DNA from: Epinephelus fuscoguttatus
Lineage: Eukaryota; Chordata; Actinopteri; Perciformes; Serranidae
DNA: 64,000 bases
Assembly (NCBI RefSeq): GCF_011397635.1
Contig: NC_064761.1
Span: 27,197,643-27,261,642, forward strand
Direction: 5' to 3'
Below are positions 24,201 through 39,200 of the stretch, piece after piece (the first letter of the stretch is position 1; the number at the start of each line of letters is the position of its first letter). The notes beneath the pieces were generated by a model. It saw nothing but the letters and a program-made list of their open reading frames with translations. It did no database searches and was not told the origin of the DNA. The position numbers and the translations under genes are program-made.

Positions 24201-27200
24201 CTGATGACAAGCCAGATACTAAAGAACCAGAGTGGGAGGTTCTTTTAGTGCCTTCCCAAACTCTATTACAGCCAATGGCCATCTGTACTTATTATCCAAT
24301 CCTATGCAACAGTTACCTAATAAAGAGGGCTAGTTAAGATTTACTGGGCTCATTAAAGAGATAGACTACTCTATCTCTGGTCTGTTCTCTGCAAGAAGTC
24401 CTTTACTTCCATGTCATAGTGTGGTTTTATCTCAGAACATTTTGTATCAACAACTGGGGCTGGAGCTGACCAGCCAACAGCCACAACATAAGGACACTGA
24501 AGAGAGATGCACTGCAACATTCATTTCAAGAGGCAAGAAAGAAAGAGGGGAAGAGTCGTTAATTTAACACCACAGAAATCAGTGAAATCCCAGTGTTGAG
24601 TCTGAGATTCCCATCCAACAAGGAAGGCTCCTATTTGAAGTAAACACAACCCTTAACCTTCACAAAAATGGATCTCACCTCTAACACTGTCAATGTAACC
24701 ATTTTGTTTTTGGTTTATATTACTCTTCAACCAAAATGCTTTAATGCACATAGTAATGTAATTTAACCAGCAACACTGGCATAAAAAATATGTTTTAAGT
24801 GAAGCTGTTAAAGGGTTAGTTTATTTCAGCAAGGCAGCCTTCCTTGGGCACTTTTCAAACTTTCACTCAAACTCTTCCCCCGACAAATTTCATCCTGGAA
24901 ACAAACCAACACACCCAATCAATCATCATTCACTGCCCCCCACCCACCCAACGTCCCAGTGCCAGTGGATGAACACAAGCATGTTCCATGGGGTGGAGGG
25001 GGGGTGGGGGGTGGGGGTGGGGGGGGGGTGAGGCCGGGCAGGGCAGGGCTAGGTGGAAGTGCTGGGCAAGAGGTAGAGAGCACTATACAGTACCTGACCA
25101 ACTGGTTGTAGATAAAGAGCTGGAATTTAGGGTGGAGGTTGGGAAGACAGACACTGAGGGAGGCCCAGTGGTGGGCCGTGAACACAGAGAAGAAGTAGTG
25201 GACAGGGGAACAGTGTCTATAACATAACATACAAGCACGTGACAGACAACGTCAAAAGAGTCGCACAAACACGGGAATGGAAACAAACAACACACAATGC
25301 AGAAGGGGGGGGAACATTAAATACACAGGAGACGTAAAGGGAAAGGACAAGTAGAGAGAAAGGGAGAGAGAAGAGCAATATGAGCAAATGTGGTTTTAAT
25401 TGCACCCAAGGTGTCAGTCTGACAGGTTTCTGTTAAAATATGGCTACTTTTAGATGAATATGTTTCGGACGACCATGAACATTTAAGCTAGCCTGTGGGT
25501 AAGGAGCGCGGGGGGTTGGTTGGGGGTATGATCACTGCAAAACCTGCTTATGGAGGGGGTTAAATGATAGAGTTAACAGTAAACTGCTTTAGATGAAGTG
25601 ATTACAACATTGTTAGTTTGTTATATCAAGCTGAATATAGACAGTGGTAATAGGGAGTGACAGAGGGAAGGGAAGAAACAATGATAGTTTATTAAAAAAG
25701 GACCATAGCAAGCAAGCAAGCCAGTAAATGCATGATCTGATAGAAACATGTTAACGCTTTTTTGTTTTTGTCAGATCCTCTTAATAATTTTCTTTTGCTG
25801 TGATCTAAACCTAATGGTGGTGATTATAAACTTCATAATCGATTAAAATTAACAGGAGCACAAATCCCAAATTGTGTTGCTACTATAACTTTAAACAAAT
25901 CTAGACCTAAAAATGTTGAAGTGCTACCACGGATGTCCTGTGATTCAGAGCTAAGTTATAAATCCTAAACCTCAGAACAATTAACCCACTTATTGGAGCT
26001 ACCCGGTCATGAGAGGCTCGACAATCACCTGACCAAAGCTGTTGGCCAAGTCTAAAAACCCTGGAGGATGTACAGGACTCCAAGCACATGCAGTTACTTG
26101 TCAACACAAGAGGAAGTGGGTAGAATAAAAATGATGGTATGCACAACCAATGTCTGTATTATCTGGAAAATAACTCTGAAAGTTTTAGTACTAACATTAC
26201 ATAGTGTTACAATTATTTAAGTGTAATACTGTGATGTTTTTGCTTTGTTACATTTGTTTAGGACAGTCAGCAGATCACTCTCAGATTCTCCTACAAAGTT
26301 ATAGCTTGTACAAATCTGAAGTTAAGGGGGCATTGTAGCAGAGAGTGTGGATTCTTGTCTACTTTGGGGGGAGAACAACATGGAGCATGCTTATCTTCAC
26401 ATCCACACATTCACACATCCACAGCATTTTAAACAGCAAAGTTAAGATGGCATGCACTATTAGTATTCATTAGTTTAGTTCCTAGTTGAGGTAAAAACCT
26501 TGTGTGTAGAATTACAATATTTCTGACTTTTATGACTAGTCATGGCAGAATGAATACAAAAAAATGGCACTTTTGCAAAAAGCATAGCACGTCACTAATT
26601 CAGAGCCACTCAGGTGTAAAATATATCAAAACAAAGCTTTACCAATTTTAATAAAAGCCCTTCCACAGGAGAAAGGCGCAAGGAAACAGTACTAAATCAT
26701 AGTCTGTATCAACATATAGTCCATGTTAATGGACTCAGACTGTGATCAGGGGCAAAAACAAAACAAAAAAACTAACCAGAAAAGTAAAAAGAACTGAGCA
26801 TTCCTTCAATTTTTTTGAAAATATTTTTTACAAGCACAAGAAAAGTAAAACCCAGAGGGGAAAAGCAGCAGGACACACCAGGAGTAAGCACTGTTAAAAC
26901 ACTGACAGGGGAGCAAGACTTCTGATAATTCACTAGTTAAATTCTCAGTAAGAGGAGAAAATGCAGTTAATAAATGAAAAATGAAAGAAAAGCCTTTACT
27001 TCTCATCCATGTGACAGCGCATCTTCTTCAGCTTCTGCATGATGCTGCTGGTCTCACTTCCAGAGATGGAGAGCGAGGGAGAGGGGCTGCGGATATCTTC
27101 AGCATGTCTCATGTTTGGGGAGGCTGCCTCAGACACAGGGGTTTCTGACACAGGAGTCTCCTGGAGGATGGATGAACGGACATACAGACACGCCAAGTAT

Positions 27201-30200
27201 TAGTGAAGCCAGTAAAAAAATGGCAGCATGTACTGCAGTTATTTGTTTCTTTCTTGATTCCATTAAGATTCAACCTCTGTAGGACAACAACACTGCAATG
27301 AAACCCCTTAAAGCTATATGTTCCTAGGTATAGGCTGTGACTGTGATTAGTAACTGCTGCACTACTCACAGGTGGCGCTTCACCCCCGGCACACTTGAGA
27401 CGCTCCTTCAGTCTTAATGTAGAGTTTCTCATCCGCTCAATCTCCTCCTGCTGCTTCAGCAACAACTGCCTTTCCTTCCTGGCTGCTTTGTTGGCCTCCT
27501 GAAGTCGTTTGATCTCAGCCTGGGAACATGAGTACAGCGGGAGAGAAAGTTGGTTAAGATCACAGTATACCTCAAAGCTTTATTGCCACTTAATGTCAGT
27601 ATATTTCCTTCTGCATGTACCTGTTCTTGTTGCAGCTTCATCAGAAGGCCCCTCTGCTTCTTCCTGATGGGTGGCATTTTGTCATCCTCTCCCTTGTCCC
27701 TCAGCTTCTTTTTCTGGTGCTCAAGCCAGGCAAGCTCAGTTCTGGTCTTCTCTTTGAGGGCTTTCTGGCGAAGATGCAGCAGAGAGCTCTGGTGCTGCAG
27801 TCTTACCTCCTCGTCCTTCATGTACTGACGCACCATGTCCATGGTGAACTGGGAAAAGCTGTCCTGTCCGCCAGAAAAGGCCATGTTTGCATCCTGAGAC
27901 TGCAGCAGAGCGAAGGTAAAAAGATTGAGGTTATGAGGAAAGGAGATTAAAGGGGGAGCAAGGGAAAACAGGAGGAGTAAAGTGAGGTAATGAAAAGTTA
28001 TTATGTGTGAGTCAACAAAAGAAAGACAAAAACCACATGTGCAACGAGGAACATCCACGAGGAAGGATATGCACTGGCAAAAGTTTGCACGACGACTCCA
28101 CCCCCTCACCTTTAAGATACTGTGTGCCCCTGAAACAGATGTCATGGTGTGACTGGCTCCATCATCCTCTGATTCTTCATGGTGGCGGGACTTCTTCTCC
28201 ATAGTTCCACGGCGGTGCGCCTCAGACGGCAGCAGAGAGCGGAAGGAGCGCTCTTCTATCTCATCCTCTGTCATGGACTCATCAAACTTCAGGGAATACT
28301 CTGTTGCCACTGACGTACTGTCTCCTGGAGGGCCATAAACAAGATGAGCTCAGTGTAAGTGTGATTTTTAGGTGGCACCGAGTGTTCACACAGTTTTGGC
28401 TTCAGTACAAAATAAATCATAGTAATGAGGATTTCACATTTTCTCTAACAGTGGTGGTCACACTTATGTAACAGCAGTCCATCCCAGTTGAACAAATAAT
28501 AGGGCAATGCTGTGTGCACATGAAAAAAGCATGTCAACTTTTAAACTATGAACTGTGCTTGTCATCTGATACCTTTCTCATCCACTACAGAGGGCACGCT
28601 GTCACTGCAGAGGGAATCATTTGCTGCTGTAAGAACTTCCTCCTCTATGGAGCTGCTGCCTGCTTCCTTGTCCGTCCTCTCTTCAGCTCCACCTTTCCTC
28701 CGTTTCCCCTCTGCTGTTTCTTTTTTCGCCCGTTCTCTGCGGTCTGAGGAGACATGTGACGGGCTATGGTGGCTGCTGGAGTCTGCACAACTAAGGAACG
28801 AGGCAAAGGACAGAGTTAGTGTCTACTTTGATTTCTCTTCCTGAAACCAGAGAAACTAGTGCTACATAAGAAGCCTGTGTGATACCTGAGGTTGGGTCTT
28901 CTGAAGGACAGAGAGTCAGAGTGACTGAGGCTGTTCAGGGAAGACAGCGGTTCCTCTGTCCTGGTCCGTCTGCTTGACACCTCACTAGGGAAGCTGTAAG
29001 ACAGCATGCAGAAGATACTTAAACATGAAACAGACACTAAATTTAAAATGAAAGTTCAATTTAGTATGCAGTCTCTATGATCAAACACAGAAGGTGTTTT
29101 TAGTTTACCTGTCAGAGTCATTTTTTTCCTGTCGCTGCTTTGAATAGGAGCTCTGCTCTTCTTCCCGCTCGTCCAACATGGAGGATTCGGAAACATCACG
29201 AGGGACAGACAGAGCTCCTGCTACCTGCGACCGCGCCAATTCTGTCATCTGACGGACAAGAACACAATCTGATGAGTCTTATACGGGATTTTACACTTTC
29301 CTCTGCATTTATTGTTATTTCTTTACTGAAACACAACAATCAATCAGCTTTTGTTACAAAATGAAGACATGGGCTGTTTTCCAGGCGGAGAGGAAGGCAG
29401 GGATTGCTAACCTCCTTGATGTGTCGGGCAGTGTCGGCTGTGTACCGTGCTGCCTCAGCCTGTTGACTCATCATCTTCGTAGTTACCTCCTGGAGGCCCT
29501 CCAAGGTCTCTTTTTGATTTGCAGCCAAGTTTTCCTGCAATTCTAAATGAGCCTGGACAAAACCAAGCATGGACATCACACACACAGAAAAATAAAAGCA
29601 CTCATACCTTAGAATTCAAAATGTGAGGAAGCAAACACTAAAGGTATTATCTGCAAATGCACATATATAGTTGTGTGTATGCATGCATGTGTGTGTGTGT
29701 TGATGATGTACCCTGGCCACTCTCTGCCTGTTTTCCTCCAGCTGCAGCTGTGCCTCCAGTGCTTCCCTTTCAGCCTTGATCTTCAGCTCATACAGTTCAC
29801 GCGCATGACTCTGCTGCCTGGCCTGCAGGGTCAAAGGTCAGTGAGCAGGTCAATACAGGGCATCAATACAGGCATTAGTGAGGTAGTAAGTCACTCAAAT
29901 GTATGGAGGCCAAAAAAGCTCTTTAAGTATTTGTCATGTAAATGTTTTGCAGTGACAATAATTCATTTAAGTCCCCGATAAATACAATTATTGGGAATTA
30001 CTTAATTATATGTAACTGACATTTGTATTGTACAGAAAAAGGCACAGGTAAGAGGATGTGCTGCCTTAAAATCATTAATAATAAGCTATATCCAAAATGT
30101 CAAATTGTCACCGTGTCAGCCAAAAACAAAATGATGGAAGCTGTGTGTAAATACATTACTTCAAAACACGTGTCAGAGACTTTCCAGATTTTGGCCTTTA

Positions 30201-33200
30201 GCGACAAACCCCTTCTTTACCTTGAGCATCTGGGCCAATGACACACTCTCCTGCTGTGCCATCGACACACCCATCACCCTCTCCACGTCGCCCAGCTGTC
30301 GGACTGACTCCTCGATGGACTCCAGGTACTGAAGCTCTGCTGCCATGCGCTGCTGCAACACAGCAGGTGAATACTGTAGTTCACCTGGGAGAAAGGAAGG
30401 GCAGAAAGTGAGAAAGATTAATAAAAATAGATGTTGGTGGAGTGTGGCACTTAAGAAATAACTAGATTTAAAAATAAGTCGCAACTTTTACCCTTAGCTG
30501 AAGTTGTGGCTTCAGCTAAGGCTAAGACCTGGTACACTCTGACTGGAAAGCTTTTTTATGTATGACCCAGCGGAAATCACAAATACTTAAAGCTCATGTG
30601 CATTCAAACCATTTTTTACTATTTAAGTTCTGCTTCACATAAAATCTGTTGTCTATTATATTAATATATTAATATGAGTTTTATTTACCTGTGGTCTTGG
30701 TCTCTGCTCTACCACTGTGACCTGTGATGCCTGGGTTTCCATTATTTGCCCCCAGAGAGCCACTTCTCACCAGCTCACTGGGAGAGTCTGCTCCTGGAGG
30801 AGAACCAGAGTATGGAGAGCCTGACAGAGAAGACTGTTTGGGCCTGGCTGCTGAGGACCTCTTACTGTCGAGTCCCAAACTAGAAATATATTTAGAAAAA
30901 CAGAGACAGAAAAAAAGTTCAGGTAAGTAAAAAAAAAAAAAAAAAATCATTAACTCTTATAAAACCAGGCATCTCCTCTTAATTGGATTTGTTTGCAGCA
31001 TTCAGGTTGATGGGTAACTGACTTAAATGTAACACTCGTTAAGGTGCTTTTAAAACCATACAGATTCTATACAACACAGTGTTTTGTTGTTTTGTTAAAA
31101 CAAATTCTAAAATGAGTTTTTGAGTCATATATATGAAAAAGGGATGTTGCAAGCTTGCAGAGAGTGCTGACCATTTTGAATAGAAGGCCAGCTTAACTAC
31201 ATGATAAAGAAAGAGGGGCGCCCTTGTCCTGCAAAACCTAGGACTGACTGAGGCAGCATATCCCTGCTGTGAGAGGCCCAGACTATGAATGGCTATATTG
31301 TGCTGCTCAGAGATGATCAGAGGCCAAGGACGATGTCTGCAGAGATCAGGATACACTCCCCCAAGAAGGAAAGCACACCGTGGCACCTTTTTTCTCGAAG
31401 GATAACAAACTGGCTCAATTCATAAGTCATAATGCAACAATAGTACTACAATCTCAATGCTTAAACAGTTAGCTATCATAACAGAAACTGATATAAATGC
31501 AATCTGCCAAAAGCTTACAGACCTCATTAAAAGCTATAGTGATGCATGTGCTGTCACGACAGAAAAGAAAACACTAATGACTACTAAGACACCACAAGTT
31601 AAAAAAGCAACCTACTTTGTAAATGCTGTAAAGTAGGCTACAATCCTGTCTGAATGTCTTGCCTTTATCGTGTAAGGCACACAGGCTCCACAGAGTGGCA
31701 GGAATCTGTCACCTGGGCTTTGGAGTACCATTAACAGGCTCAAATGTCACTACTGGGCACTCAGATTAAAAGAAAAAAAACCTCTCTCCTTTCCTTTGGC
31801 AGCAGGCCCAAGCTGTGGCGGAGCTGGCTGACCCAACCAACCACACTGCAGGCCCCCCAAAACAAAATAACCACTGTTTTCTGTCTCGGGTCGAACTGCA
31901 GCCTCCTCCTGTTGCTGGGTACTAAATGGCTGCTTAAACCCTCAAGTCTTCAACAGAAACAGCAAGCCACAAGACTGTTTAGACTGGCAGCCTCAACTAG
32001 GGTTCTCTGAATGTAGTTTAGTAATTAGACATGCCTGGATAAATTAACCTCTTACTGATTATATACCAAGTGGAGATTTCTGAGCGGTTGCAACAGCAAC
32101 AACTGAGATGACCCAGTGCTGAAAAGATCCCATTCATGTCTAAGTGTACACAGAAATGAAATGACATTTTAGTTCCACTTGGAAATACACATGGCTTTGC
32201 ATTCTTACAATATTAATTTGTATCCAGTAAAAACAAAAGTACCCAAAGATAAAGAAACATCTATAACCTACCATATCTAAACCAGCATCAAAATATCCCT
32301 GTGTAAGCATATAGCACCACTGCTCTTCCCACAAAGCAATGTTTCACTGAAGGTTACAGAAAACCAGGAAGGAAGGAAATACCAGAGACAGTTGGATGTA
32401 TAGGTAATTCAAACTTGTGGGAAAACAAGTGACCATTCATTCACCTCTCTGCCGCTGCACAGTCTCTTCAGTTTTATATCGTAGAGTTGCTTTTAACTGA
32501 AAACACTCAATGAAACCTTGCAGGTGAAAAGACTGACAGCAGTAGACAAAACCAAAACCAACAAACGTCCCTTTTAATGTAGAGAGACAGTGATCGTTAC
32601 CTTTGGTGAGAAAGCCCTGATGTTTCCCCTATGGTGTCATTAGAGTGGACAGTCTTGGCCTGGCTGTGGGCAGAGCTTTTGTCTGAAGCTCTCTTCCTGG
32701 AGTCAGAGGATAACTCCTCAGAGGGAGGTGAGCAGGAGCTCCTTTGCTCTTCCACCAGAGTAACATCACTCTGGTCTGATGCTGTGCCTGCAGAGCAGTG
32801 GAGTAGTTATATTGTGCAGCAATGTCGTTTGTTTATTGCAAAAACAAAACATTTGGCCATATTTTCTTTATAAAAAGAAGATTAAAAATTCAGAGTTGTC
32901 CAAGAAATTATGCAAAAGTATTCATTCTCACCTCTTCTTCTGCTAGAGTGCTTGGAGAAGGGTGAGGAGCCAGATGTTGAACCAGAGGAAAGATGAGGTG
33001 AGTGAATCGATGAGTGAAAGGATGAATGGTGGGAGTTTATGCCTCCTGTGCTTTTGTCATAAGGAGACCTCCTCATCAGCTCCTCGAAGTGACTGTTCAC
33101 ACTGATTAAGAAAGGAGAGACGTACGACAAATCACTCTAAAATAAAATTCAGGATTTTGAACAGGATTTTCAACACAAAAAATTACAATAAAGAAGCTGG

Positions 33201-36200
33201 ACTCAGAGAATTATTACTTTTTATTTTTTTTTACTTTAAAAATGACTCAAAACAATTATTATCAAATGAGTTGGCAATTAATTAAGTATTTGACAACAAA
33301 TGGGTTAACTGATTAATCGTTGCAGCTCCACTATTTATTCTAAGAAACCTGAAAGGAAAAATCTATGAACTCAGGAACTCAGAGGGAGATTGCTGTCTGA
33401 CAGGACTGCATGTGCCTTCTATTTGTGTGACATGAATGCCATCCAGTGGTCACTTTAAAAAGTGACATCCACTATTTTTTTTCTCTTACCTGTGAGAATT
33501 TGTGCCTCTCTTTAACTGGCCACTGGCTCCGCTGCTATGTGACGACACAAAGTCATCTTCATAGATGGCTGCATCTACAGGGCCATTTCCAGAGTGCAAA
33601 GAATGGCCCGAGGGAGAGTTCCTCTCACTCGCTACAGGACAACGGGGAGAAAAACCAACAGAGGAGAAATATTTATCATCTAGCACAAACACCACAGTTT
33701 TACTATGACAAATATTCTGTTAAGCTGTGTCTGTGGTTTACCCACAGACAGTAACAACACCACTCTTACTATTTCTCATCAGACACATATTTTTTCTCAT
33801 AACCTACATCTAATATGGAAAACTTAACAGTAGTGCAAAGGTACTCATATGTGAACTAACCTTTAACGTGGTCGTGAAGGTTCTTAGTAAAAATGTTGAT
33901 TACGCTTAGAGGGCTTCCTTTGTTCAGCTCCTCCCAGGCTGCTTTGCTGCCATCTTGCTGTGCAAAAGGTGAGCTGAGGGCCGAGCACCTTGCTGCCTCC
34001 CTCTGGAACTCTGACAAGCGCTGATAATCCCTTCTTTGACCTGCACAGTATTCCACTGCCTCCAGGCGATCTGCCAGTCTAGGTACATGATTCTTGGAGG
34101 GGTGAGGCAGGATGGCCTCATCCTCAGAAAAACTCCCTTCACTCAGAAGAGGACCCTCACTGATGGAACCAGCACTTGAGTCATGGGGATCTGTCTGATT
34201 CTTATCCTGCTCCTCCATCAATCCATATCCTCTCCTTTGTTCCATTCTATCTGTTCTCTCTACCTTTTCCAAGCCGTTGACAAGGCCCCTCCTGTTGAGA
34301 ATGGGCCCTGTTACATCAGCAGAAGTTGTTTGTGGATTGTTAAAATTGCAGTGTGTACTCTTCTTCTCTTTCTGTCCCCTGAGGGCGTGTAGATTGCCTA
34401 CTCCTGGAAGCGCTGTGCCATTGTATGAACTATGACCTGTGCTAGTCAAAATCCTCTGGATCCTTAACGCTACATCATCATTTTCTGTGGCAGCTGCATT
34501 TGCCCAGCATCCATCATCAAGATTAACTTGAGAGGGCCTGATAGTATCAACATCCATTGAAGTTTCTGTACCAAAGTTGATCCCCTCTCCAGCAAGCTTC
34601 CTTGCCTCACTCTCTATACGGTTGGAGAGGGATGCGGCTGTGGCCTTGATGGCCTCAATGCGAGACATCTTGGACCTCGGCCTGTTGCAAGGTGATGTGG
34701 CTGGCCGCTGAGTGTGCTTGACATCACTAGTTGCTGCTGCAGTCTCCAGCCTGAGAAGCTGAGAGAGGAGACGATCACCAAAAGGGGCTAGCGCACTGCT
34801 GCTCGGACCAATCACAGGTCGAACAGCTGGGCTCAGACGGTCAGGCTGAAGCAAAGAGGAAACTCCAACATCCAGATCATTCCTGCAATAAAGGGAGCAA
34901 CAAAGAATGAAGAAGTTAAGAGAGACAAAAAGGTGTCTACAGCTTGCTTGAAAACAGAGATCAAATTAAACACATGTAAGTGTATTTATCATGCTTGCAA
35001 CTTAAGAAAAAGCAAATGAGAGAACTCTCATTGTGAGTACCCAGAATTAATTTTCACTTGATATTTGTGCCTTCTCTCGCTCGTGTAAAAACACTTTTAT
35101 TTATGCAGCATTAGCCCTTTTTACTCTGCCTTTACACTGTTGCACCATTATCCCGCCCCACTGCTCTGTATAAAAGGTACAATTCCAGAAATAGGTGACA
35201 GAAATGTGTCGCCTTTAAGCCGGGACCAAGGATGGGATGGGTGTGACATTTTGACAACATGCTATGTGTGACCTACTCCCGGGAGATTTAAATCACAGCC
35301 AATAACAGTTAGCAGCTAACTCAAAGAAGAACAGCAACCAAAAATGTCCACAAACTGGGGAGACAATGAGGTCGGGGAGCTCCTAAAGTTACCCTGCAAG
35401 CAAAGGATGAGATCAACTGCCATACAACAGCGACAGTAAATGATTGTTATTGCTTATAAAGTGCACTAGAGGCTGACACTGTTATGTTACACGTCTGACA
35501 GTTGTAAGTTGTAAAGGTGGAACTTAAAGGGTCTTCGTTGAGCCTCTGTAGCTGGATCTCTAACTAAAAAGGGCTATAGCTTTAGCATAAATGTATTCAT
35601 CAGCCTGATTTGTAACTGTTAATGGTACAGAACATAATGAAAAGATAAGAACATACACTTTAACTGGACGGAAAACTATGAATCAGAATTAAAACAATCA
35701 CTGAATAAACAGAGAAAGATGATTATTACATCTGTTTACACACCCTCACCTCAATTTCCAGTTAATTATCTGGGATGTTCTTTCATGCATCTAAAAAAGG
35801 AGCAGTGACTGTAAAAGCGCGCTTGTTTAATCTTGTACTAAAACGCAGAGCAATAAGGCTTTGGGGGCACTTGCAAGGGGAGTTCATAAAAACAAACCAT
35901 CTGGGAACAAACAGCTTCTCTGTTTGGTAAAGTCAGGTGATTCCCGAGAATTTATCACCCACACATTATTTCCAGTAGATAGCAAGTGTACTGTGTAGAG
36001 AATTGTTTGTTGTTTATCTGGGTCAGTAAATCTGAGTGTTTGTTATTCTGGAGAGTGACAAAGGTGAGCCGGCAGTGTGCATGTGTGTACCTGGATAAAG
36101 GAGGAGGTGGCTGTTCATTTAAAGACCTATCACTGCTCGAGGGGCTCTGTGGTGCCTCCAGTCTTTTGTTCTCTTTGTCCGACTCTCCTGAGGGCTGGTA

Positions 36201-39200
36201 CATCGGTCTCTGTGGAAGAACATAAGTTGAAACATCTTTTTAAAAGTCTTTTTTCCCATTACATATGTGATAATTTCATTAATTTTTTTCACTTACTCAT
36301 TCACTCATACTCATTCTACACAATACAGCTTTCATATATAACTAAGCTGACCATGTTTCATGTGTATGTACAATACCATTTGAATAGCAGGAACAGCAGG
36401 TTGCGTTTGTGTGGCCTCTTCGCCCAGCTGTGCCTCCTCCAGCAGCAGTTTGTTGTAGGTCTCCTGTAGTCTCTTTTGCACTGGGGCCACAGGTGCCTCG
36501 CTGGGAAGGGCCGCTGCTTTAGCCACTTCTCTTTGCTTCCTGTAGAGCTCCTGCAATCTTTGATTTCTCCTCTCTGCCTCCTCCCTCAGTGCCCTCTTCT
36601 CTTCTGCTTGACGCCTCTTCCTCTCCTCTTGTTGCCTAGAAATGTACTGCCGAACAGTGTCTGCATCATAGTGTCGCTTCTTGTGCCCCGTGTCAGCAGC
36701 CTCTGATCGGTGTGTGGTGGGGCTGGCACTTCGGCAGCCTCTTGAGGAGCTACCTGTTGCCGCAGCAGTTCCCCAAACAGAGACTGGAGTCCTTGTACAT
36801 GACCCTGAGCCCCCTCTCCCTCTCCTGCCACTGCTCCCACCTCGGGATCTTTGCCTAGCTCTCTCCTCCCTCTCAACTGCTTTGCACTCCAGTTCAAGGT
36901 CATCAAGTATCCCCTGGATGTCTGCTGACAACAGGTCCGTGCTAACACCCACTGGGGCCTTCTCCCGATCTGCAGATGAGGGGGTGGATGTGGCTGTGGA
37001 GTGGCTTTTGGACTGAAATCCACTACGAGGTCTTTCTGTGCTGCTAGGGCGAGGCTGTGGGTTTGATTGTGAGCGTGGTTGTGAACTGGAACGGTGGCGG
37101 GAAGCTGGTGGACATTTACAGAAAGGCAAAATGTTACAGTTAGTAACTAGTAATGGACTTACTAAGGTAAGCACAGACTTCATACTAATGCCCCCTGCTA
37201 AACAGTTTCAGTGCTACACTAAGGCTTCATTCAGATCTGCTCAAATCCAATCTTTCAGTGTTACTTGCAAGTGGTCAGATTGGATTTTTGTGTCTAGACA
37301 CCACCAACTTATCTGCATGGGTAACAGCATAAGCGTCACTCTGGATCTGGCGCTGTCATTGTGTGATGTGTTCAAAGACAAATCCAATATAAGTGGCCAG
37401 GGAGTCCGGACCGTTACACATCTATTGAAATCCGATTGGCATCGCACTTCAAACCACCTCCAAATGTGGTTTAGATCAGATTTGTAGCATATTTCATGTG
37501 TTTTCTGTCCAGACTTCCTAAAATCAATCTGGATGGAATCTGGATATGCCAAAAAAACTATTTGAGCTGGCAGTCTGAACAAGGCCTAAGACCTCTAAGT
37601 GGACACTTGCTGATAAAACACTAAAAATTTTAAATTCCCTTTCACTGTTCATATCTAATAAGAGGTATAGAGTGTGTGCAGTCTTTAAACTCCTTTCCTT
37701 CCTTCCTTTAAACTCTTTTCCTCTTTATCTATGACCAGCATATTTAATAAACAGGTTTGTCACAGCTAACAAAACACTGGATGCTCTGACAAGTGACTGT
37801 AGCAGATTAAAAAAAAAATACTCCAAAGCTAAAGCACTAGACCCAGACAGAATGCGCATACTAAATGAGGCTTGGGGGTCAGGCTTGCCATGGCAACTCT
37901 AATCTCGGCCAAATTGAAAACTCCTATCTCGCTTTTACAGTATCTAATCCAGACAGTGTTTGTTCCAGAACATGGCTGCAGTGAGCACCTCTCTGCCCCA
38001 CTCTGTCTTGCATGCATGCAGCCTGCACAGGGGGCAACCTCTGGAAATCAGGCCATGTCTAATTGTGCACCCAACCAGAACAGCCAGTCAATCTCAATTC
38101 CTTCCGGTCAGTGGTACCCAGTACAGATTCAGATAGCAAAGATAGAGATGGATGCAGATAGTGTGTGGGTGAGCGAGAGTGTGAGAGAGAGTCTATGGCT
38201 GGCTGTGTGTACAGCAGCAGCAGCCAAAGACTTTTTATTTATTGATATTCTTTGGCAGGCGCTGCTGCCAGTCTAACTGTGGGTCCCAGACATGCAAAAA
38301 CTAGAGATATTCATTTTACAACATCTTCGTGTTACATGGATATATTCCATTATATGTAGTAGCACCCAGTGAAGAAATCCGTGCTTAATTTTAAGTGAAA
38401 ATGAAAGTTCTATAGCAACATTAGAAAAAAGATAAAAGTAAAATGAGGAAACAACATGTCTGAGAGATGGGGGAGGGGGAAGGTAGATGGTCAAGAGGAA
38501 ATCCTAATTCACACTTTGTCTTTTTCTACATGCCACTGGACATAAATAATGCAGAGAAAACATTTTTAATATCAAGCAGGCACATTTTGGGCAGCTGTTT
38601 AAATGCTAGTGGAAAGCTAATCACCTTATGTCAAGATAGGAGAAATGATTAGATCAGAGACGACTGTTATCAGCAAGCTAGGTCGGCTGTTGGTATTATG
38701 AAATGTAATATAAGATAGGGGTGTAGTGGCATGTATAGAAGGGTAAGGGTTTGGGTCTCCAGGTCCCACCTGTTCTGCTCAGTCTGTCAGCTGTCTGGGG
38801 TCTGTCCTCCTCCCTGGGCACCTTGGGAACTGGACCCAGTACCATCTTTACCAGCTTTTGGCCCTCCCGCCATGATGCAGGGCTAACCGCTGCAGTGACA
38901 CAGAACATTACCACCTTAGATGCTGGCAGTGAAGAGCAATGCAATTCAATAGTGTTCATGTTGACCTCATGTAACATGAGGCATGTGCTAGCACATGGAG
39001 ACATGCCAACACTGCAGCATCACTTGAACATAAATATACACACATTATAGAAACAGAAGAGTCACAAGAAAAGCATATGATAGACAGGGTGCATCACAAT
39101 AGTAAGACCAATTTAATGGTCATTTAACCCAAACCTAATGATTGGAAGTAAGACATGAGACATGAGGGTCCGGCTCAGTTTACTTTTTTCAAGTTACTGA

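Noticed and set aside
24919..25230. Proline-rich 103-codon minus-strand frame
   Set aside because: The PPPPPP run comes from the G-rich tract. Only the 60 nt at 25094-25153 has splice-site support, so the longer frame is not called.
36586..37023. 145- and 111-codon frames overlapping cep350 exon 10
   Set aside because: They are shadow frames of a GC-rich exon. The CEP350 frame is fixed by splice phase and homology.
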